Shown here: piece after piece, positions 26,057 to 34,445 of the stretch
Layout: every line of letters starts with the position of its first letter
Numbering within the stretch: the stretch's first letter is position 1
Assembly: GCA_017519415.1 (NCBI GenBank)
Contig: JAFWSI010000045.1
Span: 62,001-126,000, forward strand
Reading direction: 5' to 3'
Source of the DNA: Ruminococcus sp.
Lineage (GTDB): Bacteria > Bacillota > Clostridia > Oscillospirales > Ruminococcaceae
DNA length: 64,000 bases
The notes under the pieces: generated by a model
Database searches by the model: none
The model's input: only the letters and a program-made list of their open reading frames with translations
What the model was told of the DNA's origin: nothing
Program-made: the position numbers and the translations under genes

Positions 26057-26119
26057 CCTTAGGGAGCGGCTTTGCCTCTCCTCGGCTATAAACTTTGAAA
26101 GGATAATTATTATTATACC

Positions 26120-26806
26120 ATGAAAAAAGCTCTCAAAAGCACAAAATATCTGTGGATAGGCGGAGTCCTCGGAGTATTGCAGCAATTTCTCGGCAATTTA
26201 TGTACAGTTGACCCTATCTTCGATAAATATGATCTCTCCGAAATAATGGGAGGACTTACCTTTTGGGCAGCCTTCATACTCCTGCTTCTGCTCAGGAAAA
26301 AGCCAACCGCAAAGGAACATTTCCGCGATATTTTCCTGCTTTTCGTGGGACTTGACTTCTTCTACTACTTTTACCTGATATTCATTGATATCTATGAATA
26401 TTTCTCCTATTTCCAGAGACTGCCCGAAGAAAAGAAAAAGGGATATAATATCTTTCAGAACACCCTTAGCGAGATACCCGACTTTTTCATGTGGACGGCT
26501 ATCGGACTGGCGGCGGCGATACTGGGCTATATAGCCATCCGTTCAAGGGACAAGGGCAGAAAAAAGCTGTATATGCTGTTTCTTGCACCGTTTTTCGCTG
26601 TATTTGTACTGATGATAGCCGAGGACGCGGCTGCTTTATGCAATTACATTAAATGTGAAAGGATTCCCGTTGAAGAACATGAACCCGGCATATCATACAG
26701 CTTTGGACCTGTGGGACCTGTCGCCGATATACTGTCAACGGTGATAAGTGTATATATGTATGCCAGACGCAAGCCCTGGAACTACCCGCCGCAGCTGAAA
26801 AAATAA
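26120..26806 (+). CDS. Multi-pass membrane protein of unknown function
   Basis: A 228-residue protein with about five hydrophobic segments (roughly 12-28, 46-62, 74-93, 124-144 and 153-172). The loops are rich in aromatic and charged residues (DFFYYFYLIFIDIYEYFSYF near 77-96). It ends with a cytoplasmic PWNYPPQLKK tail. The ribosome site is AAAGGA. A palindrome, GCAGGGAAAGCTTTCCCTGC (26816-26835), follows but lacks a T-run. I do not recognise a family. It sits between leuD and a protease-like membrane gene. Confidence 0.75.
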   Translation: MKKALKSTKYLWIGGVLGVLQQFLGNLCTVDPIFDKYDLSEIMGGLTFWAAFILLLLLRKKPTAKEHFRDIFLLFVGLDFFYYFYLIFIDIYEYFSYFQRLPEEKKKGYNIFQNTLSEIPDFFMWTAIGLAAAILGYIAIRSRDKGRKKLYMLFLAPFFAVFVLMIAEDAAALCNYIKCERIPVEEHEPGISYSFGPVGPVADILSTVISVYMYARRKPWNYPPQLKK

Positions 26807-26864
26807 AGCAGCCGGCAGGGAAAGCTTTCCCTGCTGTACATTTTAACAGATAACGGAGATAACC

Positions 26865-27536
26865 ATGACAGACCTGAACTGCTTACTTGCAGGACTGACG
26901 AGACTCCTCGGTCCGCTGATCCTGCTTATCCTATGGCACAGAAAGACGGGCGCACGAATACTTCCCGCTATTGCTGCGCTTCTCGCCTGCTTCCCCGTTT
27001 TTATAATCGCAGGCGCGATACGCTCGGGCTTCGATCACAGTCAGTGGGTCGCGTTCCATTTAAAACAGGGACTGCTCTACGGCGTTTTTGAAGAGGGCGC
27101 AAAGTTCCTTATGCTGCGCTATCTTCTCACCTCCTATGACAACCGCCGGGACGTGGTGACCTACGGCATTGGACACTGTGCCTTTGAGGAGATAGGTGCG
27201 GGAATGGCCTGCCTTAATCTTATCGGCACTGACAGGGCTGCCCCTGATATTCTATGGGTAAATATCTTTGCTGCATTGGAAGGCGCGGCTTCTGCCATTG
27301 CACTGACCGTACTCATATTCTACGGAATACAGACGGGAAAATCGAAGATAATGCTGCCTCTTGCCATGCTCCTGCACTTCATAAGCAATTTTGCGGGCGG
27401 AGCCCTCACCATGTCCGTTTCGGTCATAATAAGGACCCTGCTTACCGCAGGCGAATGCTTTGCCGCATACCGCTGCTATAAGGCGATGCAGAGTCCTTTT
27501 GAAGATGAAATTCAGACATATCACTCCAATTTTTAA
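26865..27536 (+). CDS. YhfC-family putative intramembrane metalloprotease
   Basis: A multi-pass protein of 223 residues resembling the YhfC/CAAX-protease-like superfamily. It has paired Glu motifs in TM helices: GVFEEGAKFLMLRYLL (about 73-88) and YGIGHCAFEEIGAG (about 100-113), then a His in MLLHFISNFAGG (about 168-179). These three blocks are the expected catalytic layout of the ABI/Rce1-type clan. About seven TM helices are predicted. The substrate is unknown. The start has ACGGAG upstream. Placement inside the leu cluster has no obvious explanation. Confidence 0.72.
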   Translation: MTDLNCLLAGLTRLLGPLILLILWHRKTGARILPAIAALLACFPVFIIAGAIRSGFDHSQWVAFHLKQGLLYGVFEEGAKFLMLRYLLTSYDNRRDVVTYGIGHCAFEEIGAGMACLNLIGTDRAAPDILWVNIFAALEGAASAIALTVLIFYGIQTGKSKIMLPLAMLLHFISNFAGGALTMSVSVIIRTLLTAGECFAAYRCYKAMQSPFEDEIQTYHSNF

Positions 27537-27557
27537 CACGGAAAGGAAGCTATATTT

Positions 27558-27833
27558 ATGAGCGGTGTGATCGAACGTGAAAAAATGCACCCGAGCAATA
27601 CTATGTATGCGGGGTGGTCGCCTGCTTTGCAGATGTACATAATGAATAAAATGGAAAGCTACAGCTTCTTCGGCTACAGCGATTACTATGAAATAACCGA
27701 GGAGACCTACGAGCATTTCTGCGACGAGGGCTTTGTCCCGGAGCCTGTCAGACTGCTCTTTTCGAGCGATCCTATGCACAGGCCGACAGGCGAGCACAAG
27801 GTATTCCATGATCGCTTTTTCGGAATAGAATAA
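27558..27833 (+). CDS. Small soluble protein of unknown function
   Basis: A 91-residue, aromatic-rich acidic protein with a good GGAAAGGAAG site. It contains [20 protein letters not shown] and [20 protein letters not shown], with no TM helix, no signal peptide and one Cys. It begins 21 bp after the YhfC-like gene and precedes leuB by 50 bp. I do not recognise it. The compact composition and spacing support a real gene. Confidence 0.7.
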   Translation: MSGVIEREKMHPSNTMYAGWSPALQMYIMNKMESYSFFGYSDYYEITEETYEHFCDEGFVPEPVRLLFSSDPMHRPTGEHKVFHDRFFGIE

Positions 27834-27883
27834 CACTCCCCGCTGTGCAGCTGATGACTGAAGCTCAGCAGAAAGGCAATACT

Positions 27884-28957
27884 ATGGAACTGAATATCGC
27901 ATTGCTGAAGGGCGACGGCATTGGTCCCGAGATAGTGGACAGCGCCGCTGCCGTTCTTGAAAAAACAGCCGGAATATACGGCCATAAGATCAGCTTTGCC
28001 CCCTATCCCATAGGGGGCTGTGCCATTGACGAAAGGGGTACGCCCCTGCCGCAGGAAACTGTGGAGGGCTGCCTTGCTTCCGACAGCGTGCTCCTCGGAG
28101 CGGTGGGCGGTCCGAAATGGGACGGCCTTGCAGGAGATGTACGCCCCGAAAAGGCACTTCTCGGCATACGCTCCGCCCTGGGACTTTACACAAATCTCCG
28201 TCCCGCAAAGCTCTATCCCGCTCTCCGAAGCGCTTCACCGCTGAAGGACGGGATAGTGGGTGAAGGCTTCGATCTACTTATCGTAAGGGAGCTCACAGGC
28301 GGAATATACTTCGGCGACAGAGGCTACCGTGAAGGTAAATACGGCACGGAAGCCTTCGATACCGAGGCCTACAGCGTCACCGAGATAGAACGCATCGGCA
28401 GAGTCGCCTTTGAAGCCGCCATGAAGCGCAGCAAACGCCTTTGCAGCATAGACAAGGCGAATGTTCTTGAGTCCTCCCGCCTCTGGAGAAAGACCATGCA
28501 TGGGCTCTCGGAGCAGTATCCCGATGTGCAGTATTCGGATATGTTCGTGGACAACGCCGCCATGCAGCTGGTACGCGATCCCGGACAGTTCGACGTCATC
28601 GTCACGTCAAATATGTTCGGGGATATACTCTCGGACGAGGCCTCGCAGATAACGGGCTCTATCGGTATGCTTGCCTCGGCGTCCCTGGGCGCCTCAAAGC
28701 GCGGTCTTTACGAGCCCATACACGGATCCGCTCCCGACATTGCGGGACAGAACAAGGCAAACCCCATAGCCGCCATACTCTCGGGAGCAATGATGCTCCG
28801 CTACTCCTTCAATCTCATCAGGGAAGCGGAAGCTATCGAAGAAGCGGTGAACAAGGTACTTGATGCAGGCTTCCGGACCGCCGACCTCATGGGCACGGAA
28901 AAGGGCGTGCCCCTTACCTGCACGGAAATGACGGAAAAAATACTGGAAGCGATATAA
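27884..28957 (+). CDS. leuB: 3-isopropylmalate dehydrogenase
   Basis: LeuB oxidatively decarboxylates 3-isopropylmalate to 2-ketoisocaproate with NAD+. The ATG at 27884 (AGAAAGG upstream) gives 357 residues beginning [18 protein letters not shown], exactly the family N-terminus; in-frame codons before it are not used. Further signatures are [20 protein letters not shown] (about 140), and [21 protein letters not shown] (about 243-263) with the metal-binding Asp residues. Together with leuA, leuC and leuD this completes the leucine branch within the window. Confidence 0.96.
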   Translation: MELNIALLKGDGIGPEIVDSAAAVLEKTAGIYGHKISFAPYPIGGCAIDERGTPLPQETVEGCLASDSVLLGAVGGPKWDGLAGDVRPEKALLGIRSALGLYTNLRPAKLYPALRSASPLKDGIVGEGFDLLIVRELTGGIYFGDRGYREGKYGTEAFDTEAYSVTEIERIGRVAFEAAMKRSKRLCSIDKANVLESSRLWRKTMHGLSEQYPDVQYSDMFVDNAAMQLVRDPGQFDVIVTSNMFGDILSDEASQITGSIGMLASASLGASKRGLYEPIHGSAPDIAGQNKANPIAAILSGAMMLRYSFNLIREAEAIEEAVNKVLDAGFRTADLMGTEKGVPLTCTEMTEKILEAI

Positions 28958-29005
28958 AGATATATATATTGCTGTTAAAGTAACAAAAATTTAATTTTTT
29001 ATCTC

Positions 29006-29034
29006 TTGACAAAAGGCTCCGATAATATTATTAT
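29006..29034 (+). promoter_or_regulatory. Sigma-A promoter of the lipoprotein gene
   Basis: TTGACA (29006-29011), a 17-bp spacer, TATTAT (29029-29034). No terminator is visible between leuB and this promoter. Confidence 0.82.
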
Positions 29035-29092
29035 ATTCAAAGACGCACAAGGGTGCGCCCACATGATATAATATTTTATCGGAGGATTTAAA

Positions 29093-29806
29093 ATGAAAAA
29101 AGGATTATTGACACTTTCGGCATTCGTCTTCGCACTGACACTGGCGGGATGCGGCTCAGACAAGGATAAGGCTGCGGACAAGGACAGCAGCTCATCGGCT
29201 GCGGAAGCCACCACGGCAGTTGAAACGACGACAGCCGAAGAAACGACCGGCACCGAAAAGGAAACTGACAGCAAGGACGAAAAAGACGGCGATAAGGACG
29301 AAAAGGACGGCAGCAGTGCAACCTCTGCGGCTGAGCTGACATTAAATGACATTGCAGGTCCATACCACAAGACAGGCTATATGGCCATGGGCAATTATCC
29401 CGAAGAGCTCGACCCGAAAAAGCTTGTGGAGATAATGAAGGAGGACCCGATGACCATATCCGGGGACGGCACTCTCCACTTCTGCGGCAAGGACTACAAG
29501 CTCAGCAGAGCAGGCGCAAAGGATGAGGAGACCGTATTCAGCATTGAAGGCAGCGGCTTCGATATGAAGGAATATGTGGGATCATCGGCCTGCGGCAGCA
29601 AGGATTACGAGGGTCCGTGTATGTTCGTTTGCAATACGCTGTACATGACGCTGAACGACGAGAAATTCCCCTACACCGAATATAAGGTTATCCTCAAGGC
29701 AAAGGGCAGCGATTCAAGCTTCGGCTATATCTCCGTGGATCAGGGTGAAGCCGACGACTGGGACAGCTGGACCTGGGACGACGAGGATACGACAGTGGAA
29801 GAATAA
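29093..29806 (+). CDS. Secreted lipoprotein with acidic low-complexity linker
   Basis: A 237-residue protein. The type II signal peptide (about 1-20) ends in the lipobox LAGC. A linker of about 65 residues, rich in Thr, Glu, Asp and Lys (TTTAEETTG, DEKDGDKDEKDG), follows, and then a globular domain of about 150 residues with GPYHKTGYMAMGNYPEELDP and ISGDGTLHFCGKDYKL. The C-terminus is strongly acidic (DDWDSWTWDDEDTTVEE). It contains four Cys in the globular part, including SSACGSKDYEGPCMFVC, possibly disulfide-bonded. It has its own promoter; ridA follows 21 bp later. No family is assigned. Confidence 0.83.
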   Translation: MKKGLLTLSAFVFALTLAGCGSDKDKAADKDSSSSAAEATTAVETTTAEETTGTEKETDSKDEKDGDKDEKDGSSATSAAELTLNDIAGPYHKTGYMAMGNYPEELDPKKLVEIMKEDPMTISGDGTLHFCGKDYKLSRAGAKDEETVFSIEGSGFDMKEYVGSSACGSKDYEGPCMFVCNTLYMTLNDEKFPYTEYKVILKAKGSDSSFGYISVDQGEADDWDSWTWDDEDTTVEE

Positions 29807-29827
29807 AATATAAAGGAAAAGATTATT

Positions 29828-30214
29828 ATGATAAAGATCAATACTTCAAAGGCTCCCGCAGCTGTGGGACCATACTCCCAGGCAATAGTTTCACACGGAA
29901 TGGTGTACACGAGCGGTCAGATCGCAATTGATCCCGCTACAAACACTGTTGTCGGCAATACCATAGAGGAGCAGACCGAGCAGATAATGAAAAATCTTGC
30001 CGCTGTCCTCGAGGAAGCAAGCTCAGGCTTCGGCATGGCGGTAAAGACCACCTGCTTTCTTGCGGATATGAATGATTTCGCAGCATTCAACGAGGTCTAC
30101 GGCAGATACTTCACATCTCTCCCCGCAAGGAGCTGCGTTGCGGTAAAGACACTTCCCAAGGGCGTTCTTGCAGAGGTGGAGGTCATTGCCGAGGTCAGCG
30201 ATTACTCTTATTAA
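29828..30214 (+). CDS. ridA: RidA family reactive enamine/imine deaminase
   Basis: RidA hydrolyses 2-aminoacrylate and related enamines released by PLP enzymes such as threonine dehydratase, sparing branched-chain and other PLP pathways. The 128-residue protein has the family start INTSKAPAAVGPYSQAIV, then VYTSGQIAIDP, and the terminal signature ARSCVAVKTLPKGVLAEVEVIA with the Arg that binds the substrate carboxylate. Position beside the ilv/leu genes fits its known metabolic link. A terminator follows. Confidence 0.95.
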   Translation: MIKINTSKAPAAVGPYSQAIVSHGMVYTSGQIAIDPATNTVVGNTIEEQTEQIMKNLAAVLEEASSGFGMAVKTTCFLADMNDFAAFNEVYGRYFTSLPARSCVAVKTLPKGVLAEVEVIAEVSDYSY

Positions 30215-30227
30215 AGCTTACGATCAG

Positions 30228-30264
30228 CTCTCCTGTTCATTCCGGACAGGGGAGTTTCTTTTTT
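30228..30264 (+). terminator. Intrinsic terminator of ridA
   Basis: CTCTCCTGT pairs with ACAGGGGAG (one mismatch) around TTCATTCCGG, followed by TTTCTTTTTT. Confidence 0.82.
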
Positions 30265-30266
30265 GC

Positions 30267-30295
30267 TTGAAATTAAATCTCATATGTGGTATAAT
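30267..30295 (+). promoter_or_regulatory. Sigma-A promoter of the nadA-hydE-coaX operon
   Basis: TTGAAA (30267-30272), a 17-bp spacer, TATAAT (30290-30295). The predicted transcription start (about 30302) falls just before two tandem palindromes. Confidence 0.82.
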
Positions 30296-30306
30296 TAATA
30301 AAATGG

Positions 30307-30345
30307 GCAAATTATATATTTGCGTAGCAAAATTATAATTTGTGC
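30307..30345. promoter_or_regulatory. Tandem AT-rich palindromes at the nadA transcription start
   Basis: GCAAAT-N5-ATTTGC (30307-30323) and AAATTATAATTT (30330-30341, perfect) have centres about 21 bp apart, two helical turns. Both share a core of AAATTATA and flanking G/C. Their position immediately downstream of the -10 box suits a repressor. I do not match them confidently to a known NiaR, NrtR or Rex site. Confidence 0.5.
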
Positions 30346-30450
30346 CGTTAGCTGTTAGCCATCAGCAAATAACCTATTGTAAGGGAGCGCAATGTGCACA
30401 CCCTCAGATGCGGCAAGCCGCTTGCCTGACAGCTAAGGGCTAAAGGCTTC
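30345..30450. repeat. Intergenic element with TAGCC/GGCTAA arms
   Basis: The left arm CCGTTAGCTGTTAGCCATC (30345-30363) is inverted by GACAGCTAAGGGCTAAAGGC (30428-30447). Between them lie the TGTAAGGGAGCGCAATGTGCAC repeat-like segment (start 30379) and a small hairpin GCGGCAAGCCGC (30410-30421). It resembles the element at 55.3 kb. Confidence 0.6.
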
Positions 30451-30502
30451 AAAATTTAACAGCAAAGCCGTTGAATTCTGATTTACGAAAGGAAGATCAG
30501 CT

Positions 30503-31435
30503 ATGACTGTCCGTGAATTGCAGGATAAAATAATAAAGCTCAAAAAGGAGACGAACACTGCGATCCTCGCCCACTGCTATCAGGCACGGGAAATATGCGA
30601 GATCGCTGATTTCGTGGGCGACAGCTACAAGCTCAGCGTTGACGCAAAGAATGTTGCAGAGGACAATATCCTCTTCTGCGGAGTACACTTCATGGCCGAG
30701 ACCGCAAAAATGCTCTCGCCTCAGAAGCGTGTATTCCTTTCCAACAGGCATGCAGGCTGCCCTATGGCGGAGCAGATGGACAAGGACATGATAAGCGCCG
30801 TAAAGGAGTCCGAGCCCGACCGCACTGTGGTGGCTTATGTCAATACCACCGCCTCGCTCAAGACCGTCTGCGACGTCTGTGTTACCTCGTCAAGCGCACT
30901 CCGCATAGTCAGGGCTCTCGAAAACGACAAGATACTCTTCATTCCCGACTGCAACCTTGGCGACTATATAAAGAAGCAGTGCCCCAAAAAGGATATAAAG
31001 CTCCTTAACGGCGGCTGTCCAACTCATGCAAGGATAACCGTAAAGGAGGTGCTTGCCGCCAAGGAGGAGCACCCCGGCGCCCTTTTCCTCGTTCACCCCG
31101 AGTGTACTCCAAAGGTAGTTGAACTGGCGGATTACGTCGGCTCCACCACGGGTATCATGGACTTCGCAAAGAAGTCGGACAAGAAGGAATTCATCATAGG
31201 CACGGAGAACTCAATCGTTGAACACTTGCAGTACGACTGCCCCGACAAGAAATTCTACCCCGTAAGCCGCGATCTCGTCTGTCATAACATGAAGCTCACC
31301 ACTCTCCCCGACATATACAACGCCCTTGTGGGTATTGGCGGCGGCGACGGCGAAGCCTTTGAGATCATCATGGACGACGAGCTCATTGCACAGGCAAGAA
31401 AATGCATAGATGAAATGATAAGGCTGGGCGGCTGA
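30503..31435 (+). CDS. nadA: Quinolinate synthase
   Basis: NadA condenses iminoaspartate with dihydroxyacetone phosphate to quinolinate in de novo NAD synthesis, using an oxygen-sensitive [4Fe-4S] cluster. The 310-residue protein is of normal size. It shows ILAHCYQAREICEIADFVGDS (about 20), GVHFMAETAKML (about 72), TVCDVCVTSSSALRIV (about 122), LFLVHPECTPKVVE (about 195) and VCHNMKLTTLPDIYNAL near the C-terminus; the last three blocks contain the cluster cysteines. nadB and nadC are not in the window. It heads an eight-gene operon; hydE starts 1 bp after its stop. Confidence 0.96.
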   Translation: MTVRELQDKIIKLKKETNTAILAHCYQAREICEIADFVGDSYKLSVDAKNVAEDNILFCGVHFMAETAKMLSPQKRVFLSNRHAGCPMAEQMDKDMISAVKESEPDRTVVAYVNTTASLKTVCDVCVTSSSALRIVRALENDKILFIPDCNLGDYIKKQCPKKDIKLLNGGCPTHARITVKEVLAAKEEHPGALFLVHPECTPKVVELADYVGSTTGIMDFAKKSDKKEFIIGTENSIVEHLQYDCPDKKFYPVSRDLVCHNMKLTTLPDIYNALVGIGGGDGEAFEIIMDDELIAQARKCIDEMIRLGG

Positions 31436-31436
31436 T

Positions 31437-32474
31437 ATGACGGAAACAGTCCATAAGCTTTACACCTCGGGCGATCTCTCTGACAGCGAGCTGAAAGCCC
31501 TTATAGAGACCGATGACATGAAAGCAGCGGAGCTCCTCCGAAGCTGCGCCGATGAGGTAAGGCAGAAAAGCTACGGGAAAAAGGTCTTTCTCCGCGGACT
31601 CATAGAGGTATCCAGCTATTGCAGGAACGACTGTCTTTACTGCGGTATACGCCGCAGCAACAGTGCTGCGGAGCGGTACAGACTGTCCCGTGAGGATATA
31701 CTCGCCTGCTGTGAAAACGGCTATGAGCTGGGCTTCCGCACATTTGTGATGCAGGGAGGCGAGGACGCATTCTTCACCGACGACTTCCTCTGTCCGCTCA
31801 TATCCGAAATTAAGGAAAAGTACCCGGACTGCGCGGTGACCCTCTCCCTCGGAGAGCGCTCCACCATGAGCTATGAACGGCTCAAAGAGGCAGGAGCGGA
31901 CAGATATCTGCTCCGTCACGAAGCAGCTTCTCCCGGGCTGTATTCAAAGCTCCACCCGCAGGAGATGAGCCTTGAGAACCGTAAGGAATGCCTTTTCACC
32001 CTGAAGAAGCTTGGCTATCAGGTGGGCGCGGGCTTCATGGTGGGAGCTCCGTACCAGACTACTGACCATATCATCGCTGACCTGCGCTTCCTGCAGGAGC
32101 TACGGCCGCAGATGATAGGCATAGGTCCCTTCGTTCCCCACCACAATACTCCCTTTGCAGCCGAAAAGGGAGGTACTCTCGGGCTTACGCTGAGACTTCT
32201 GGGTATACTCAGGCTCATGTTCCCGAAGGTACTGCTGCCTGCCACAACGGCTCTCGGCACGATAGCTCCCAACGGCAGGGAGCTTGGCCTGCAAACGGGC
32301 TGCAACGTGGTAATGCCCAATCTTTCACCTGTAAAAGTAAGGAAAAAGTACGACCTGTACGACAATAAGATATGCACGGGCGAGGAGGCGGCGGAATGCC
32401 GCGGCTGTCTGCAAAGAAGAATCGAGTCCGCAGGCTACAAAATAGCGCAGGAGCGCGGCGATGCAATAATCTGA
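31437..32474 (+). CDS. hydE: [FeFe]-hydrogenase maturase HydE (radical SAM)
   Basis: HydE is one of three maturases (HydE, HydF, HydG) building the diiron subcluster of [FeFe]-hydrogenase. The 345-residue protein has SSYCRNDCLYCGIRR (about 60-74), the CxxxCxxC that holds the radical SAM cluster, in the exact HydE context. Downstream are TFVMQGGED, RYLLRHEAASPGLYSKLHP (about 156-174), GAGFMVGAPYQT and IGPFVPHHNTPF (about 224), all HydE-like. The main alternatives, BioB or PylB, fit less well. It follows nadA by 1 bp. hydF, hydG and hydrogenase genes are not nearby. Confidence 0.92.
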   Translation: MTETVHKLYTSGDLSDSELKALIETDDMKAAELLRSCADEVRQKSYGKKVFLRGLIEVSSYCRNDCLYCGIRRSNSAAERYRLSREDILACCENGYELGFRTFVMQGGEDAFFTDDFLCPLISEIKEKYPDCAVTLSLGERSTMSYERLKEAGADRYLLRHEAASPGLYSKLHPQEMSLENRKECLFTLKKLGYQVGAGFMVGAPYQTTDHIIADLRFLQELRPQMIGIGPFVPHHNTPFAAEKGGTLGLTLRLLGILRLMFPKVLLPATTALGTIAPNGRELGLQTGCNVVMPNLSPVKVRKKYDLYDNKICTGEEAAECRGCLQRRIESAGYKIAQERGDAII

Positions 32475-32523
32475 ACAAATATCCGGTAAAAGTCACACAA
32501 ATAAACTTATCAAGGAGAATACT

Positions 32524-33468
32524 ATGCGAGTACGTTTCCATCTGCCTGATTTTTCAGTAAATTTCAAGCTCAACCTGCTGTTCACCGAAATGCTCTCCCA
32601 CCGTCCCGAGCTTTTCCGCGAGGGAGTGGAGATAGCTTCCTTTTACGGCGTTTTCCCGCCCTCACTTTGGAACGGCGGCAGGACTCAGGGAGGCGTATGC
32701 GACAAGAACTTTGTCAGGAACGTCATCAAGACCTTCAATGACAGAGGAATACCCCTCCGCTTTACCTTCACGAATCCCGCTCTCGAGAAAAAGCACCTCA
32801 ACGACCCCTTCTGCAATATGGTGCTGAATATGGCCAACAACGGTCTCAACGAGGCTATCGTGATGTCTCCCATGCTTGAGGACTATATCCGCCGCAATTT
32901 CCCCGACTATAAGCTCACCAGCTCCAGCTGCAAGCGCCTGAATACTCTCGAGGGACTTCTCGGCGAGCTGAAAAAGGATTACCACATAGTCGCAATGGAC
33001 TACGACCTCAACAACAGGTTCGACCTCCTTGAACAGATACCCGAGGAGTACAGACCCCGTATAGAATTTCTCTCAAACGCCTGCTGCGAGCCCAACTGCC
33101 CGAGGCGCTCGGCGCATTACCATTCCATAGGCGTGCAGCAGATCGCCTACAACGAGCATATCAGAAAGTATCCCAATCTCCCCTTCAATGCGGAGAAATA
33201 CGACCCCGACCACTTCCGCGACTGCCCCTGCTCCCAAAGAGGTCTCTTTGAGATAAGGGGGCTCCGCACTCACATATCTCCCGAGGATATATGGGAGAAA
33301 TACGTTCCCATGGGCTTCGAGCAGTTCAAGATAGAGGGCAGGACGGCAAGCCCCATAAACGTGCTCGAGACCTATATGTACTACATGGCAAAGCCCGAAT
33401 GCCGTGACGAAGCGCGTTTCACCCTGCTGAAATCTCTGGAGAATTCGGGCGCTATGGTATTCAAATAA
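32524..33468 (+). CDS. U32-like cysteine-rich protein, tandem paralogue 1 of 4
   Basis: A protein of 314 residues. It begins MRVRFHLPDFSVNFKLNLLF and contains WNGGRT (50-54), TFTNPALE (81-88), LTSSSCKRL (131-139), MDYDLNN (158-164), SNACCEPNC (184-192), CPC (234-236) and GFEQFKIEGR (264-273). The last motif resembles the KIEGR signature of peptidase U32 / TrhP / UbiU-type TIM barrels, which bind a [4Fe-4S] cluster through four Cys. Candidate ligands here are Cys188, Cys192, Cys234 and Cys136 or Cys236. No signal peptide. AAGGAG precedes the start. The U32 relation is an inference from motifs; the substrate is unknown. It is visually closest to paralogue 2. Confidence 0.75.
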   Translation: MRVRFHLPDFSVNFKLNLLFTEMLSHRPELFREGVEIASFYGVFPPSLWNGGRTQGGVCDKNFVRNVIKTFNDRGIPLRFTFTNPALEKKHLNDPFCNMVLNMANNGLNEAIVMSPMLEDYIRRNFPDYKLTSSSCKRLNTLEGLLGELKKDYHIVAMDYDLNNRFDLLEQIPEEYRPRIEFLSNACCEPNCPRRSAHYHSIGVQQIAYNEHIRKYPNLPFNAEKYDPDHFRDCPCSQRGLFEIRGLRTHISPEDIWEKYVPMGFEQFKIEGRTASPINVLETYMYYMAKPECRDEARFTLLKSLENSGAMVFK

Positions 33469-33479
33469 GGAGTGATATT

Positions 33480-34433
33480 ATGCGAGTAAGATTTCATCTT
33501 CCCGATTTTGCCGAGCACTTCAAGCTCAACCTCGTATTCGCCCATATGCTGAAGGCACGTCCCGACTATTTCCGCGAGGGCGTGGAGATAGCTTCCTTCT
33601 ACGGCGTTTTTCCGCCCTCACTTTGGAACGGCGGCAGAACTATCGGGGGCCAGTGTGACGAAAGCTTCGTAAGAGGAGTACTCAGGACCTTCAACGACCT
33701 CGGCATACCTCTCCGCTTCACCTTTACAAATCCCGTTCTCGAGGAGGAGCACCTCTACGACCCATTCTGCAACATGGTAATGAGGCTTGCGGACAACGGT
33801 CTCAACGAGGTTATAGTCAACTCCCCGCTGCTGGAGGACTATATCCGCAAGACCTATCCGAACTACAAGCTGACAAGCTCCACCTGCAAGAGACTTGACT
33901 CCATAGATGGTCTCCTCGGGGAGCTCAGAAAGGATTATCATATCGTGGTAATGGACTACGACCTGAACAACCGCTTCGACCTCCTCGAACAGATACCCCC
34001 TGAGGACAGGCCCCGCGTGGAGCTGCTGTCCAACGCCTGCTGCGAGCCGGGCTGCAAGAACAGGAAGCTGGAATACGACCTCATCGGCAAGCAGATGATA
34101 ATCTACAACGAGCACCTGAAAAATCACCCCGACAAGCCCTTCAATATCGCAGACTATACCGACGACAGCGTTTCCAACAGGATACACTGCCGCTGCCGCG
34201 AGCGCACCCTTTATGAGATAAAGGATCTCCGCACCCATATCTCTCCCGACGATATATGGGAGAAATACGTTCCCATGGGCTTCGAGCAGTTCAAGCTCGA
34301 GGGCAGGACGGCGGGCAACCTCTACCTCATAGACAACTATATGTATTACATGACAAAGCCCGAATGCCGCGACGAGGCAAGGATGATGTTCTTCTACAAC
34401 CTCGATTCCAACGGCGTTATACAGTACGAATAA
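33480..34433 (+). CDS. U32-like cysteine-rich protein, tandem paralogue 2 of 4
   Basis: A 317-residue protein beginning 11 bp after paralogue 1, sharing its motifs in order: FHLPDF, FYGVFPPSLWNGGRT, TFTNPVLE, LTSSTCKRL, MDYDLNN, SNACCEPGC, then HCRCRER in place of CPCSQR, and GFEQFKLEGR. Between the two Cys groups it carries a different linker of about 40 residues. The same C-terminal block YYMTKPECRDEAR is present. All candidate cluster Cys are retained. The start has AAGGAGTG upstream. It is probably a functional paralogue with a distinct substrate or a hetero-oligomer subunit; both are inferences. Confidence 0.75.
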   Translation: MRVRFHLPDFAEHFKLNLVFAHMLKARPDYFREGVEIASFYGVFPPSLWNGGRTIGGQCDESFVRGVLRTFNDLGIPLRFTFTNPVLEEEHLYDPFCNMVMRLADNGLNEVIVNSPLLEDYIRKTYPNYKLTSSTCKRLDSIDGLLGELRKDYHIVVMDYDLNNRFDLLEQIPPEDRPRVELLSNACCEPGCKNRKLEYDLIGKQMIIYNEHLKNHPDKPFNIADYTDDSVSNRIHCRCRERTLYEIKDLRTHISPDDIWEKYVPMGFEQFKLEGRTAGNLYLIDNYMYYMTKPECRDEARMMFFYNLDSNGVIQYE

Positions 34434-34445
34434 GGAGGCGGTACA

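Noticed and set aside
31437-32474. Reading this radical SAM gene as biotin synthase BioB
   Set aside because: BioB lacks the YCRNDCLYCGIRR context and has additional [2Fe-2S] ligands that are absent here; the downstream motifs are HydE-like.
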